Shown here: positions 52,058 to 61,645 of the stretch, piece after piece
Numbering within the stretch: the stretch's first letter is position 1
Layout of the letters: each line of letters begins with the position of its first letter
The notes under the pieces: generated by a model
Databases searched by the model: none
What the model was told of the DNA's origin: nothing
Seen by the model: only the letters and a program-made list of their open reading frames with translations
From: Merdimmobilis hominis
Lineage (GTDB): Bacteria; Bacillota; Clostridia; Oscillospirales; Ruminococcaceae
Assembly (NCBI RefSeq): GCF_021109255.1
Contig: NZ_JAJODG010000002.1
Length of the DNA stretch: 64,000 nucleotides
Strand: one strand, 5' to 3'
Position numbers and translations under genes: made by a program

Positions 52058-54445
52058 ATGAACTTATCCCAAAAATGGCTGCTTGATTATGTGGATGTTT
52101 CAGAGGTGGAGCCCCACGAATTCGCCGAGGCCATGACTATGTCCGGTTCCAAGGTGGAGGGCTACTGCCGTGAGGGCGCCGACATCACCGGTGTGGTGGT
52201 CGGCGAGATCCTTTCGGTGGTGAAACACCCCAACGCCGATTCCCTGGTCATCTGCCAGGTCAACATCGGCGAGGCCGAGCCGGTGCAGATTGTCACCGGC
52301 GCCACCAACGTCTTTGCCGGCGCTTATGTGCCGGTGGCCACCAACGGCTCTCACCTGCCCGGCGACAAAGTCATCAAAAAAGGCAAGCTGCGGGGCGAGG
52401 TCAGCAACGGCATGCTCTGCTCCCTGTCGGAGCTGGGCCTGACCGTCCACGATTTCCCCTATGCCATTGAAGACGGCATCTTCATCCTGGGGGACGACTG
52501 CGAAAAAACCCCTGGCATGGATATCCACGAGGCCATCGGCCTTGACGACCTTTGCACCGAGTTTGAGATCACCTCCAACCGCCCCGACTGCCTGTCGGTC
52601 ACCGGCCTGGCCCGGGAAGCGGCGGTCACCTTCCAAAAAGAGCTCCATCTCCCCGAGCCCAAGGTGGAGAAGGAGACCGGCGACATCCGGGAACACCTGT
52701 CCATTGAGGTGCAGAACCCAGAGCTCTGCACCCGGTACATCGGCCGGATGGTCAAAAATGTCAAGATTGGGCCCTCCCCCCGCTGGATGCGGGAACGGCT
52801 TCGTGCCTGTGGTGTCCGCCCCATCAACAACATCGTGGACATCACCAACTATGTGATGCTGGAATACGGCCAGCCCATGCACGCCTTCGACTTCAAATAT
52901 GTCAAAGGCGGCAAAATCATCGTCCGGACCGCCCGGGAGGATGAGACTTCCTTCATGACCTTGGACGGGGTGACCCGCACCCTCTCCCCGGAGATGCTGA
53001 CCATCTGCGACGCCGAGGGTCCCACCGCCGTGGCCGGCGTCATGGGCGGCGAGTTCAGCTCCATTATGGAGGACACCGACACCATCCTCTTTGAATCCGC
53101 CTGCTTCAACGGCCCCTCGGTCCGGCTGACTGCCAAAAAGCTGGGGATGCGCACCGAAGCTTCCGGCCGGTATGAAAAGGGCTTGGACCCCGCCACCTGC
53201 CTGCCTGCCGTCCAGCGGGCCTGCCAGCTGGTGGAACTGCTGGGCGCCGGCGAAGTGGTCGGCGGCATGATCGACGTGGACAACAGCCCCAAAGAGAAGA
53301 TCGTCCTCCCCTTGGAAGCCGACTGGATCAACCGGTTCCTGGGCATTAACCTTCCCGCTGAGGAGATGAAAACCCTCCTCTCCCGCCTGGGCTTCGGCAT
53401 CGAAGGCGATCAGGTAGTGGTTCCCTCCTACCGGGCCGACGTGCGTTGCAAAGCCGATGTGGCCGAGGAGATCGCCCGGATCTACGGTTACAACAACATC
53501 CCCACCACCTCCCTGCGGGGCTCCTGCGAAGGCAAGCTGACCCCTCGCCAGAAGATGGAACGCCGGGTCAACAACATTATGCTGGCCCAGGGGTACAGCG
53601 AGATTATGACCTATTCCTTCATCAGCCCCAAATACTACGACAAGATCGGCCTGCCCGCAGACAGTGCTCTGCGCAAATCAGTGGTCATCTCCAACCCCTT
53701 GGGGGAGGATACCAGCGTCATGCGCACCACCACCCTGCCCTCCATGCTGGAAATCCTGTCCAAAAACTACGCCAACCGCAACATGGCCGCCGCCCTCTAT
53801 GAGATCGGCGCTGAGTACATCCCCCAGGGGGAGAACGAGCTTCCCATTGAGACCGACCACCTGACCTTGGGCCTTTACGGGGACAAGGCGGACTTCTATG
53901 CCATCAAGGGCGCTGTGGAAGCTCTGCTGGACTACCTGAATATTCAAGATGTCGATGTAGAAGCGGATTCCACCAACCCCACCTTCCACCCTGGCCGCTG
54001 CGCGGTCATCACCGCAGGCGGCGAAGAACTGGGTGTGGTGGGAGAAGTCCATCCCTTGGTTGCGGAAAACTACGAAATCGGCACCCGGGTATACCTGGCT
54101 AAGCTCTCCATGGATGCTCTCTTTGCCCACACCCCTGCTGACAAGGAGTACAAGGCTCTGCCCAAATACCCTGCTTCCCAGCGGGACATCGCCCTCCTCT
54201 GCAATGAGGAGTTGCCTGTCCTCACCATGGAAAAGGCCATCTCCTCTGCTGTCGGCTCCCTCCTGGAAAAGGTGGAGCTGTTTGACGTCTACCGCGGGGC
54301 GCAGATCCCCGACCACAAGAAGAGCGTGGCCTTCAATCTGGTGCTGCGCAGCGCCGACCACACTTTGACCGTTGAAGAAGCCGATGCCGCAGTCAAACGA
54401 GCGCTAAAAGCCCTTTCCGCCCTGAACGTGACCCTGCGCAGCTAA
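52058..54445 (+). CDS. pheT: Phenylalanine-tRNA ligase beta subunit
   Basis: The 795-residue subunit has an N-terminal tRNA-binding OB domain (VVVGEILSVVKHPNADSL), the B3/B4 editing region, B5, a catalytic-like core and a C-terminal FDX-ACB domain. It forms the heterotetramer with PheS. ATG follows CGAGGAGG, 18 bases after pheS. Confidence 0.95.
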   Translation: MNLSQKWLLDYVDVSEVEPHEFAEAMTMSGSKVEGYCREGADITGVVVGEILSVVKHPNADSLVICQVNIGEAEPVQIVTGATNVFAGAYVPVATNGSHLPGDKVIKKGKLRGEVSNGMLCSLSELGLTVHDFPYAIEDGIFILGDDCEKTPGMDIHEAIGLDDLCTEFEITSNRPDCLSVTGLAREAAVTFQKELHLPEPKVEKETGDIREHLSIEVQNPELCTRYIGRMVKNVKIGPSPRWMRERLRACGVRPINNIVDITNYVMLEYGQPMHAFDFKYVKGGKIIVRTAREDETSFMTLDGVTRTLSPEMLTICDAEGPTAVAGVMGGEFSSIMEDTDTILFESACFNGPSVRLTAKKLGMRTEASGRYEKGLDPATCLPAVQRACQLVELLGAGEVVGGMIDVDNSPKEKIVLPLEADWINRFLGINLPAEEMKTLLSRLGFGIEGDQVVVPSYRADVRCKADVAEEIARIYGYNNIPTTSLRGSCEGKLTPRQKMERRVNNIMLAQGYSEIMTYSFISPKYYDKIGLPADSALRKSVVISNPLGEDTSVMRTTTLPSMLEILSKNYANRNMAAALYEIGAEYIPQGENELPIETDHLTLGLYGDKADFYAIKGAVEALLDYLNIQDVDVEADSTNPTFHPGRCAVITAGGEELGVVGEVHPLVAENYEIGTRVYLAKLSMDALFAHTPADKEYKALPKYPASQRDIALLCNEELPVLTMEKAISSAVGSLLEKVELFDVYRGAQIPDHKKSVAFNLVLRSADHTLTVEEADAAVKRALKALSALNVTLRS

Positions 54446-54479
54446 TTTCCCAGCAGTTTTTACACAATCTGTATTTTTT

Positions 54480-54525
54480 AAAACAGGCGGCCCTATCTTT
54501 CGGTGGGTTCGCCTGTTTTTTTGCG
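54480..54525 (+). terminator. Terminator of pheST
   Basis: AAAACAGGCG and CGCCTGTTTTTTT pair around a loop of about 24 bases that can itself fold. Confidence 0.75.
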
Positions 54526-54626
54526 TGAGAGCCATCCAATTCCGTGATTTTAACAGCATCTTATTGCGGCCGGGGGTTGATAATTTCCCCATTTTGGTGT
54601 ATCCTTGTAAATAAGAGGTGATGTAT

Positions 54627-54872
54627 ATGCAGGAACCAACCATATCCTTTTCCATCCATGAGGACCGGGAAAAAGAGGTCAAACAAATTCTGACTACTGT
54701 TTATGATGCGTTGCGTCAAAAAGGGTACAACCCTATCAACCAGATTGTAGGGTACATCCTTTCCGAAGATCCTACCTACATCACAACCTACAACAACGCC
54801 CGCAGCCTGATCCGCCGGGTTGACCGGGATGAACTGCTTCAGTTGTTGGTAAAATCCTATTTGAATGATTAA
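54627..54872 (+). CDS. ireB: IreB family regulatory phosphoprotein
   Basis: The 81-residue protein has the IreB core VYDALRQKGYNPINQIVGYIL and NARSLIRRVDRDELLQLLVKSYL. In Firmicutes such proteins (IreB/ReoM) are phosphorylated by PASTA kinases and control peptidoglycan synthesis. ATG 54627 follows AGAGGTG. The only PASTA protein in this window is a predicted pseudokinase, so the active kinase must lie elsewhere. Confidence 0.9.
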   Translation: MQEPTISFSIHEDREKEVKQILTTVYDALRQKGYNPINQIVGYILSEDPTYITTYNNARSLIRRVDRDELLQLLVKSYLND

Positions 54873-54879
54873 CACCGTG

Positions 54880-54911
54880 GGCGGCCGCAGCTGCGGCCGC
54901 CTTTATTTTTT
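54880..54911 (+). terminator. Terminator of ireB
   Basis: GGCGGCCGCAGCTGCGGCCGCC is an 11-base-pair self-complementary arm pair, followed by TTTATTTTT. Confidence 0.85.
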
Positions 54912-54930
54912 ATCCGCCAGGGGAAGCCGG

Positions 54931-54959
54931 TTTACTTCCCTGGTAAGTTGTGGTATAAT
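54931..54959 (+). promoter_or_regulatory. Promoter ahead of the three-way-junction leader
   Basis: TTTACT (54931-54936) and TATAAT (54954-54959) are 17 bases apart. Confidence 0.7.
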
Positions 54960-54984
54960 AACCACAGCAAAGTTGTGTCATTCG

Positions 54985-55038
54985 AAGAATTGCTTGCAGG
55001 GCGAGGCCCTTTGCGGCATATGCTGCACCGCAATTCTT
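54985..55038 (+). ncRNA. Three-way-junction leader RNA (unassigned)
   Basis: AAGAATTGC (54985-54993) pairs perfectly with GCAATTCTT (55030-55038). It encloses AGGGC-GAG-GCCCT (54998-55010) and GCGGC-ATAT-GCTGC (55013-55026). The 54-base element starts about 20 bases after the predicted transcription start and 100 bases before the next gene. No known riboswitch was recognised. Confidence 0.5.
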
Positions 55039-55139
55039 ACAGCTTGTACAGACTTTGTGGCATACTAATTTCGATCCGCTTTATGTTTGCTTTATCGAAT
55101 TTGCGATAGAAGTCTTATTACATCCACAGGAGGTACACT

Positions 55140-55448
55140 ATGGCAGAAAACACCACACCCGCAGAAAAGGATTTTTTATACTATAAAGGCAAGCCCCTGG
55201 TTCGCAACGGAAACACCATCTATTACGGCCATCCCGCCGATAAATATGTGGCGCTCCTCCAGGTGCAGAGCACCCGGCAGCAGGGGGAATTGGAGCTTTC
55301 TGACAAGATCACTGTTCAGATTCTTTCTACCAATACCGAGCTGAGCCTTAAAAACCGCATTCTGAAAAAAACTGAGAAAAACGGCCTGTACAACGCCTTG
55401 AACATCGCCTCCATCTGGCTGGAGCGGGCGCTGCAGGAAACCAAATAA
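55140..55448 (+). CDS. Conserved clostridial small protein of unknown function
   Basis: The 102-residue soluble protein starts at ATG 55140 after AGGAGG. It contains FLYYKGKPLVRNGNTIYYG and ADKYVALLQVQ, then a C-terminal helix. I recall similar uncharacterised proteins in Oscillospiraceae but no function. The folded leader upstream suggests regulated expression. Confidence 0.65.
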   Translation: MAENTTPAEKDFLYYKGKPLVRNGNTIYYGHPADKYVALLQVQSTRQQGELELSDKITVQILSTNTELSLKNRILKKTEKNGLYNALNIASIWLERALQETK

Positions 55449-55462
55449 GCACAATCACTTGG

Positions 55463-55503
55463 AAAAGCGGTCCGGCATGCAACATTGCCTGGCCGTTTTT
55501 TGC
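55463..55503 (+). terminator. Terminator after the small protein gene
   Basis: CGGTCCGGC and GCCTGGCCG pair with minor mismatch, followed by TTTTTT. It ends 23 bases before the rlmA start. Confidence 0.65.
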
Positions 55504-55526
55504 GTTAGAAAGGCGGTGTTTCCCCC

Positions 55527-56369
55527 ATGTTGCTCTGCCCTGTCTGCGGCAATCAGCTGGAACAAAAAGACGGCTCTTACCGCTGCATCAAAGGCCATTG
55601 TTTTGATATTTCCTCCGCTGGGTATGTCAACCTGCTCCTCTCCGGCGGCAAGGCGTCCGGCGTTCACGGAGACAGCAAGGAGATGATCCGCGCCCGGCAG
55701 GATTTTCTCTCCAAGGGCTACTACTCCTTCCTGAGCGAGGAAGTCAACCGTATTGCCCTGGGGTTTCTAAAGGGTTCCCCTGCCCCTGTTGTCGCGGATG
55801 TAGGGTGCGGCGAAGGGTACTATACCGGCAGCCTCTGCACTTTTTTGCGGGACCACCGGGTAGAGGCCCAGGTCTACGGCTTTGACATTGCAAAATACGC
55901 CCTTCAATTGGCGGCCAAGCGGTGCCGCCAGGTGACCTATGCTGTAGCCAGCCTCTCCAAAATCCCGCTGCCCTCCCATTCGGTGGACCTGCTGGTGGAC
56001 ATCTTCGCCCCTTACAGCAACACCGAGTTTAATCGGGTAGTGCGAACCGGCGGCCACATCATCACCGCTGTCCCCGCCGAGCAGCATCTCTTCGGCCTCA
56101 AAAAGACGCTGTATGAATCCCCTTATGAAAATGTCGTCAAGCCCTATGACCTAGAAGGGTTTGAGCCGGTGGAGATCCGCCGCATCCGGCGGGATGCCCA
56201 GCTGAATTCTCAAGATGACATCTTTAATCTCTTTATGATGACCCCTTATTACTGGAAAACCTCCCGGGAGGCGGTAGAGCGGCTGAAGCGCCTGGACAAA
56301 CTAGACACCGCCATGGAGTTTGCCATCATCACCTACCAAAAAGTCCACGACCGGACGGAGGCCAAATGA
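55527..56369 (+). CDS. rlmA: 23S rRNA (guanine-N1)-methyltransferase, RlmA type
   Basis: The 280-residue protein has an N-terminal zinc finger (CPVCGNQL...CIKGHCFD), a RlmA-specific HGDSKEMIRARQDFL segment and methyltransferase motif I VADVGCGEGYYTG. It methylates a guanine in helix 35 of 23S rRNA; the precise site (G745 or G748) cannot be told from sequence by eye. It overlaps the next gene by four bases. Confidence 0.88.
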   Translation: MLLCPVCGNQLEQKDGSYRCIKGHCFDISSAGYVNLLLSGGKASGVHGDSKEMIRARQDFLSKGYYSFLSEEVNRIALGFLKGSPAPVVADVGCGEGYYTGSLCTFLRDHRVEAQVYGFDIAKYALQLAAKRCRQVTYAVASLSKIPLPSHSVDLLVDIFAPYSNTEFNRVVRTGGHIITAVPAEQHLFGLKKTLYESPYENVVKPYDLEGFEPVEIRRIRRDAQLNSQDDIFNLFMMTPYYWKTSREAVERLKRLDKLDTAMEFAIITYQKVHDRTEAK

Positions 56370-56980
56370 AACTGATTTATAAAGGCGTATTCCAAGATGA
56401 GAGCCAGCTCCCCCAAGTGGAACTGCCGGAAGGAGCCGTCCCCTTTGAGGAGCCGGACGACCCGGCGGAACTCTCCCGCCAGGCCGCAAAGTTTGCCATC
56501 TTCCCCCTGGGGTTTGGCGCAGGGGTGTATCTCCTGCGGCGGATACTCCTGCCCGGCATTACCCTGATGGAGCTGATTCACCCCATTGGGATCCTTCTCG
56601 CCCTGCTGGCGATCCTCCCCCATGAACTCCTCCATGCCGTCTGTTTCCCCAGGGATGCACAGGTGGAGCTTTTCATCTCTCCCCGCAATTTGATGGCCTT
56701 TGTCACCAGCACCGCCCCCATGAGCCGCGGCCGCTTCCTCTTTATGAGCCTGCTTCCCAACCTGGTATTCGGGGCCCTGCCTATGGTGCTGTGGATCTTT
56801 CTGCCCGACACCTTTTGGGGCAATGCCATAGGAGCCCTGGGCTTTTACTCCGCTATGATGGGGGTGGGCGACTACCTCAACGTTTACAATGCTGCGACCC
56901 AGATGCCCAAAGACGCTTTGACCCGACTATCCGGGTTCCACTCCTATTGGTACTGGCCCAATGAAAAGAGGGAGGGATAG
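56366..56980 (+). CDS. DUF3267 membrane metallopeptidase-like protein
   Basis: The 204-residue protein has several membrane segments and a zincin motif HELLH (LPHELLHAVCF) inside one of them. This is the DUF3267 pattern of putative intramembrane zinc peptidases. No substrate is known. It is coupled to rlmA upstream and to the P-loop kinase two bases downstream. Confidence 0.8.
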   Translation: MKLIYKGVFQDESQLPQVELPEGAVPFEEPDDPAELSRQAAKFAIFPLGFGAGVYLLRRILLPGITLMELIHPIGILLALLAILPHELLHAVCFPRDAQVELFISPRNLMAFVTSTAPMSRGRFLFMSLLPNLVFGALPMVLWIFLPDTFWGNAIGALGFYSAMMGVGDYLNVYNAATQMPKDALTRLSGFHSYWYWPNEKREG

Positions 56981-56982
56981 AA

Positions 56983-57510
56983 ATGGTTCTCTTGTTGGCT
57001 GGCAGCACCCACACCGGCAAAACCTTCTGGGCACAGCGGCTGATGGAGCAATACCGCTTCCCCTATCTGTCCATTGACCATCTAAAAATGGGGCTGATCC
57101 GCGCCGGCCTCTGTCCTCTGACCCCGGAAAGCCCAGATGAGGAGCTGACCGCCTTCCTCTGGCCTATTGTGCGGGAGATGGTCAAAACCTGCATCGAAAA
57201 TGGGCAGAACCTCATTGTGGAAGGCTGTTACATCCCTTTTGACTTTGCCGCGTCTTTCCCGCCGGAATATCGGAAGGAGATTCGCTACCTCTGTCTTATT
57301 TTCAGCGAAGGATACCTCAACCGGCACTTTGATGAAATCCTCGCCCACGAAAATGCAGTGGAACAGCGGATCAATCCCTGCTCCTGCACCTCACAGCAGC
57401 TGTTGTCCGAAAACCGCTCCAACCTGGAGCGCTGTATTGCCTACGGCTGTCCTTACCAGCTCATTGACGAAGAATATCCCAGCCAGCTGGTATTTTCCCC
57501 GCCGCTGTAG
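56983..57510 (+). CDS. P-loop kinase-like ATPase
   Basis: The 175-residue protein begins with Walker A GSTHTGKT at residues 7-14 and shows NLIVEGCYIPF as a likely second strand motif. It resembles zeta-toxin/2-phosphoglycerate-kinase-like small-molecule kinases. The substrate is unknown. Confidence 0.75.
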   Translation: MVLLLAGSTHTGKTFWAQRLMEQYRFPYLSIDHLKMGLIRAGLCPLTPESPDEELTAFLWPIVREMVKTCIENGQNLIVEGCYIPFDFAASFPPEYRKEIRYLCLIFSEGYLNRHFDEILAHENAVEQRINPCSCTSQQLLSENRSNLERCIAYGCPYQLIDEEYPSQLVFSPPL

Positions 57511-57537
57511 CAATGGACACAGCGGTTTCATAGAATG

Positions 57538-57564
57538 AAAAGAGACCTTGACAGGTCTCTTTTT
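57538..57564 (+). terminator. Terminator of the rlmA operon
   Basis: AAAAGAGACC and GGTCTCTTTTT pair around TTGACA. Confidence 0.85.
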
Positions 57565-57584
57565 CTCTGCTAATATAGTTAAGC

Positions 57585-57600
57585 AATTATAATTATAATT
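57585..57600. promoter_or_regulatory. Palindrome upstream of marR, candidate operator
   Basis: AATTATAATTATAATT is a perfect 16-base palindrome containing TATAAT, 22 bases before the marR start. It would suit autorepression by the MarR dimer. Confidence 0.6.
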
Positions 57601-57622
57601 TTAAAACCATTTGGAGGATTCT

Positions 57623-58072
57623 ATGGATCTGCGGCAAAAAATGGACCGGTTCTACCTGGACTTGGTGCTCAATGAACTGCGGCTTGCCAACTCCAGCCAG
57701 TTGGGACACCTTACTTACAACAGCATTCTTTACTTGGATATTATTGCCTACCAGGAGAATTGCACTGTCACCTACATTGCGGATACCCTGCATGTGGCCA
57801 AGTCCGCTGTTACCTTAAAAGTAAAAGAACTGGAAAAGCTAGGTTTGGTGGAAAAGGTACAGAGCCCCACTGACAAACGGGTGTTCTACTTATCGGTCAA
57901 CCAGCAGTTGTTAGAACAATACAAAGCATACGACCAGGTATTCTATAGGGCTCTTGGCGAAGTGGAAGAGAGCTATACCGATGAGCAGAAAAAACTTCTG
58001 TGCGATATGCTGGATACCATCCACCGCCGTTTTCAGGAAGAAGCACCCCATGAGAAAGGAAGGCACTCGTAA
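57623..58072 (+). CDS. MarR-family transcriptional regulator
   Basis: The 149-residue protein has the winged helix pattern LTYNSILYLDIIAYQENCTV, AKSAVTLKVKELEKLGLVEK and a wing SPTDKRVFYLSV. The start is ATG 57623 behind TTGGAGG. It lies six bases ahead of a MATE transporter gene, a common drug-responsive pair. Confidence 0.9.
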   Translation: MDLRQKMDRFYLDLVLNELRLANSSQLGHLTYNSILYLDIIAYQENCTVTYIADTLHVAKSAVTLKVKELEKLGLVEKVQSPTDKRVFYLSVNQQLLEQYKAYDQVFYRALGEVEESYTDEQKKLLCDMLDTIHRRFQEEAPHEKGRHS

Positions 58073-58078
58073 CGACTT

Positions 58079-59404
58079 ATGAATCATTTGGCACACAATA
58101 TAACACCAGGTTTTTTGCTGCGCTTTACCCTGCCCAGCATTGTCATGATGGTGTTCAACGCATTTTATACCATTGTGGACGGTGGCTTCGTCTCCAATTT
58201 TGTGGGGACCGGCGCCTTATCCGCAGTCAACATCGTCTACCCCACACAATCCCTGACCTTGGCCATCGGCATTATGCTGGCCACAGGCGGCAGCGCCGTC
58301 TGCGCCCGGCAGATGGGCCAAGGGGATGACCAGGGTGCAAAGCACAGCTTTTCCCTGTTGCTCTTCTGTGGTGCGGCCATCGGTTTGCTGATGGCTGTGG
58401 TTGGAACTGTCTTTGCCGGCCCAATCGTCCGGCTGCTGGGCTCCAACGACGCCATTTTCCAGTACTGCTACGACTATATGTTCTATCTAAGCCTCTTTGT
58501 CCCCTTTGCCATATTGCAGGTGATGTTCCAGTTTTTCTTCACCACCGCAGGAAGACCGGGTTTGGGCCTGGCCGCCACATTGCTGGGCGGCGTGGCCAAC
58601 ATCGTCTTTGACTATATCCTCATTGTGCCAGCAAACCTGGGCATCAAAGGGGCGGCCATCGCCACTGGCATCGGCTTTGTCCTGCCGTCGGTGATGGGGC
58701 TCCTCTATTTCTCCTTCAACCGGAAAGGGCACCTTTGCCTGGTCAAACCGGTGTTAAACCTGCAAATTTTGGGGGAATCCTGTATAAACGGCTCATCGGA
58801 GATGGTCAGCAACCTGGCCACCGCCATCACCACCCTGCTGTTCAACTTGGTGATGATGAATCTCCTTGGGGAGGACGGCGTTGCCGCCATTACCATCATC
58901 TTTTATGCCCAATTCCTGTTCACCGCCGTCTTCTTCGGGTTTACCTCTGGGGTTGCACCACTGGTTAGCTTCAACTACGGGGCGGAAAATCACACCCGGC
59001 TGCAAAAGCTGTACCGCCTCAGCCTTATCTTTGTAGGCATTTGTTCGGCCCTAGCCTTTGGGGGCTCCCTGCTGCTCAAAGGCACTGTTATCCGGGCATT
59101 TGCCAAACCCGGAACTGCGGTATACGCCCTGGCCGAGGAAGGCATGACCTTGTTTGCCATCGGGTTCCTCTTCATGGGGTTCAACATCTTTGTATCCGGG
59201 TTCTTCACCGCCCTCTCCAACGGCAGGGTTTCTGCCATTCTTTCCTTCCTGCGGACGCTGGTCTTCATTGTGGCGGCAATTTTACTGCTCCCCCTCCTGT
59301 TGGGGATCAACGGGGTTTGGCTCTCCATCCCGTTTGCAGAATTGCTGGCCGCCGGCGTGTCCGCCTTTTATCTGGCAAAGCTGAAACCAAATTACAACTA
59401 CTAA
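58079..59404 (+). CDS. MATE family efflux transporter
   Basis: The 441-residue protein has twelve membrane segments. MATE features are present: FTLPSIVMMVFNAFYTIVDG, VGTGALSAVNIVYP, and the second-half repeat ITIIFYAQFLFTAVFFGFTSGVAPLVSFNYGA. It probably exports cationic drugs with sodium or protons. It is intact, unlike the MATE gene split by the mobile element. Confidence 0.92.
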   Translation: MNHLAHNITPGFLLRFTLPSIVMMVFNAFYTIVDGGFVSNFVGTGALSAVNIVYPTQSLTLAIGIMLATGGSAVCARQMGQGDDQGAKHSFSLLLFCGAAIGLLMAVVGTVFAGPIVRLLGSNDAIFQYCYDYMFYLSLFVPFAILQVMFQFFFTTAGRPGLGLAATLLGGVANIVFDYILIVPANLGIKGAAIATGIGFVLPSVMGLLYFSFNRKGHLCLVKPVLNLQILGESCINGSSEMVSNLATAITTLLFNLVMMNLLGEDGVAAITIIFYAQFLFTAVFFGFTSGVAPLVSFNYGAENHTRLQKLYRLSLIFVGICSALAFGGSLLLKGTVIRAFAKPGTAVYALAEEGMTLFAIGFLFMGFNIFVSGFFTALSNGRVSAILSFLRTLVFIVAAILLLPLLLGINGVWLSIPFAELLAAGVSAFYLAKLKPNYNY

Positions 59405-59408
59405 CCCA

Positions 59409-59445
59409 AACAGCCGGCCCCTTAATGGAGGCCGGCTGTTTTATC
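59409..59445 (+). terminator. Terminator of marR-MATE
   Basis: AACAGCCGGCC and GGCCGGCTGTTTT pair around a ten-base loop. Confidence 0.8.
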
Positions 59446-59477
59446 GCTTGTCCGGATATAAATAACGATGTGGCTGT

Positions 59478-60602
59478 TTACTTAGAGCGAAAATACATGT
59501 ACAGCTGGCATTTGATCATGCCATTGTACAACTTGCGGCGCTTGTCTGCCGGGCGGCCAAAGATCTCCTCAAAATTCTCATGGGGGCTGATGATGTAAAA
59601 GCTCAAATATTTGCGCTGCTGGAACACCCGGCCCATAGTGCGGTAAATCTCCTCAGCCTGCTGGATCTCCAGCATTCTTTCCCCATAGGGCGGGTTGGCA
59701 AAGATGATCGCCCGCTCGTCCTCAATCTGGAACCGGTCGATCCCTTGGCAGGAGGTTTTCACCCGGCCTGCCACCCCAGCTTGATAGGCGTTCTCCTGGC
59801 TCAGGGCCACTGCCTCTGGGTCGATGTCATAACCAAAAGCGCGGAACTTCCCATCCCGGCGGATGCGGGCGTTTGCCTCCTTGCGCTGGGCGGTCCATAT
59901 CTCCTTTGAGAAACAATCCCACTGTTCGGCGGAAAACCGGCGGCGCATCCCTGGCGCAATGTTCAGGGCATGAAAAGCCGACTCAATCAAAAAGGTGCCG
60001 GAGCCGCAGAAGGGGTCATACACCACATCGTCCTGCCGCACCCTGGCCAGATCGATGATGCCGGCAGCCAGAGTCTCCTTGATAGGAGCCGCGTTGGAGG
60101 TCTTCCGGTATCCCCGTTTGTGGAGGCCCACTCCAGAGGTATCCAAAAAGATGCAGACATTGTCCTTGTGGATGGAAAACTGAATTTGGTGAACCGGGCC
60201 GGTCTCTTCAAACCAGCTCTGGTGGTACACCTGTTCCATCCGGCGCACAGCAGCCTTTTTGATGATGGATTGGCAGTCCGGGATGCTGTGGAGCTGGGAA
60301 CCCAAGGACCAGCCCTTCACCGGGAAAGCATCTGCCCGGCCGATAAACGCTTCAAAGGGGAGCTGTACTGTCTGGTCGAACAGCTCGGTGAAGCTTCTTG
60401 CCTGAAAGGAGCCCAGCTGGATCAGAACCCGTTCGGCGGTGCGCAGGCAAATATTGGCTTTGGCCACCATGGCTTCATCCCCTTGGAAGGTGACTTTGCC
60501 GTCGGTGACCTGGACATTTTCTCCGCCCATCCGCTTAACTTCGCCGGAGAGGACACTCTCCAGCCCAAAGAGGCAGGGACAACTTATCGTCAAAAGAGAC
60601 AT
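59478..60602 (-). CDS. THUMP-domain class I RNA methyltransferase (RlmL N-terminal type)
   Basis: The 374-residue protein has a THUMP-containing N-terminus (CPCLFGLESVLSGEVKRMG) and a methyltransferase part with DPFCGSGTFLIE and the base-flipping motif NPPYGERM. This is the shape of Firmicute YpsC/RlmL-like 23S rRNA N2-guanine methyltransferases. ATG 60602 follows GAGGAAAAATCC. Confidence 0.9.
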   Translation of the reverse strand: MSLLTISCPCLFGLESVLSGEVKRMGGENVQVTDGKVTFQGDEAMVAKANICLRTAERVLIQLGSFQARSFTELFDQTVQLPFEAFIGRADAFPVKGWSLGSQLHSIPDCQSIIKKAAVRRMEQVYHQSWFEETGPVHQIQFSIHKDNVCIFLDTSGVGLHKRGYRKTSNAAPIKETLAAGIIDLARVRQDDVVYDPFCGSGTFLIESAFHALNIAPGMRRRFSAEQWDCFSKEIWTAQRKEANARIRRDGKFRAFGYDIDPEAVALSQENAYQAGVAGRVKTSCQGIDRFQIEDERAIIFANPPYGERMLEIQQAEEIYRTMGRVFQQRKYLSFYIISPHENFEEIFGRPADKRRKLYNGMIKCQLYMYFRSK

Positions 60603-60859
60603 GGATTTTTCCTCATCTTTCTCACTTGATGCAGCGCAAGGCTTCTGCAACTATTATAGCATAATCTCCCCCAAAACCCAACGGCAAAATGCAGCAGGCC
60701 GGCCCTGCGGCACCCCAAACGTTGCGCCAACCGATTCCCGTGTGTTATAATCGCCTTAATAAAAGGCACACGCCCCCCTTCTGTGCTGCCTGAACTCTGA
60801 ATAAAATCCAATTGCGTCCCGTTCGAAGCAACAAGCCAGCGGTGAGGAGGTGCAGGAAA

Positions 60860-61645
60860 ATGGGTTTTTTTACGAGGGAATCCCCTGTGGAAAAGGAGTG
60901 GCGCAGGCTGCTGATAGAGGAGCGGAGGTTCCTTCAGAAGCGGTTGGAGAAAAAGTCCCCGCTTTTCCAGGAAAAACTGAAGGAGAAAGTTCCCCCAAAA
61001 TTGCAGTCCACTTTGGATACCGCCTTTTCCAAAGCCTTTGCCCTCATTTTTGAAAAGGGCACGGGCCTAGTGGAAAAGACCTATTCCCGGCAAAAGCTGG
61101 AACAGGAATACCAGGTGCGCCAGTACGCCCTAAAAATCAAGCAGGATTCCAAATCCCTGCGGTCTTTTTCAAAAACTGTTCGGAATACCAGTGCCAAAAA
61201 CACCCTTCTTTCCGGAGCATCGGGAATAGGAATGGGCGCCCTGGGAATCGGACTTCCAGATATTCCCATCTTCACCGGCATGCTTCTGAAAAACCTCTAT
61301 GAAATTGCCCTCCACTTCGGGTATGGGTACGAAGCCAAAGAAGAACGGTATTTCATCTTGCTGCTGATCCAGGGCGCAGTATCCAACGGGGAGACCCTTC
61401 TTGAAACCGACCAGAAGCTGAACCAGTTTATCCACGACGGGAAACTTCCCGATGGATATGAGGAGAAAAAACAGATAGAGGCGGCCGCCAAGGCTCTGTC
61501 CAAAGAGCTGCTGTATCTTAAGTTCCTTCAAGGGGTTCCCCTTGTTGGGGCTGTCGGCGGCGTCTACGACGCCGTTTATATGAAACAGATCGCCGCATAT
61601 GCAGGTATCAAATACCGGCGCAGGTATCTACAGGGGAGAAAATAA
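60860..61645 (+). CDS. EcsC family protein
   Basis: The 261-residue protein has a helical N-terminus and the EcsC core with a Gly-rich stretch (SGASGIGMGALGIGLPDIPI) and EIALHFGYGYEAKEERYFIL. EcsC is linked to an ABC transporter and secretion in Bacillus, but no such transporter lies here. ATG 60860 follows GAGGAGG. Confidence 0.82.
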   Translation: MGFFTRESPVEKEWRRLLIEERRFLQKRLEKKSPLFQEKLKEKVPPKLQSTLDTAFSKAFALIFEKGTGLVEKTYSRQKLEQEYQVRQYALKIKQDSKSLRSFSKTVRNTSAKNTLLSGASGIGMGALGIGLPDIPIFTGMLLKNLYEIALHFGYGYEAKEERYFILLLIQGAVSNGETLLETDQKLNQFIHDGKLPDGYEEKKQIEAAAKALSKELLYLKFLQGVPLVGAVGGVYDAVYMKQIAAYAGIKYRRRYLQGRK

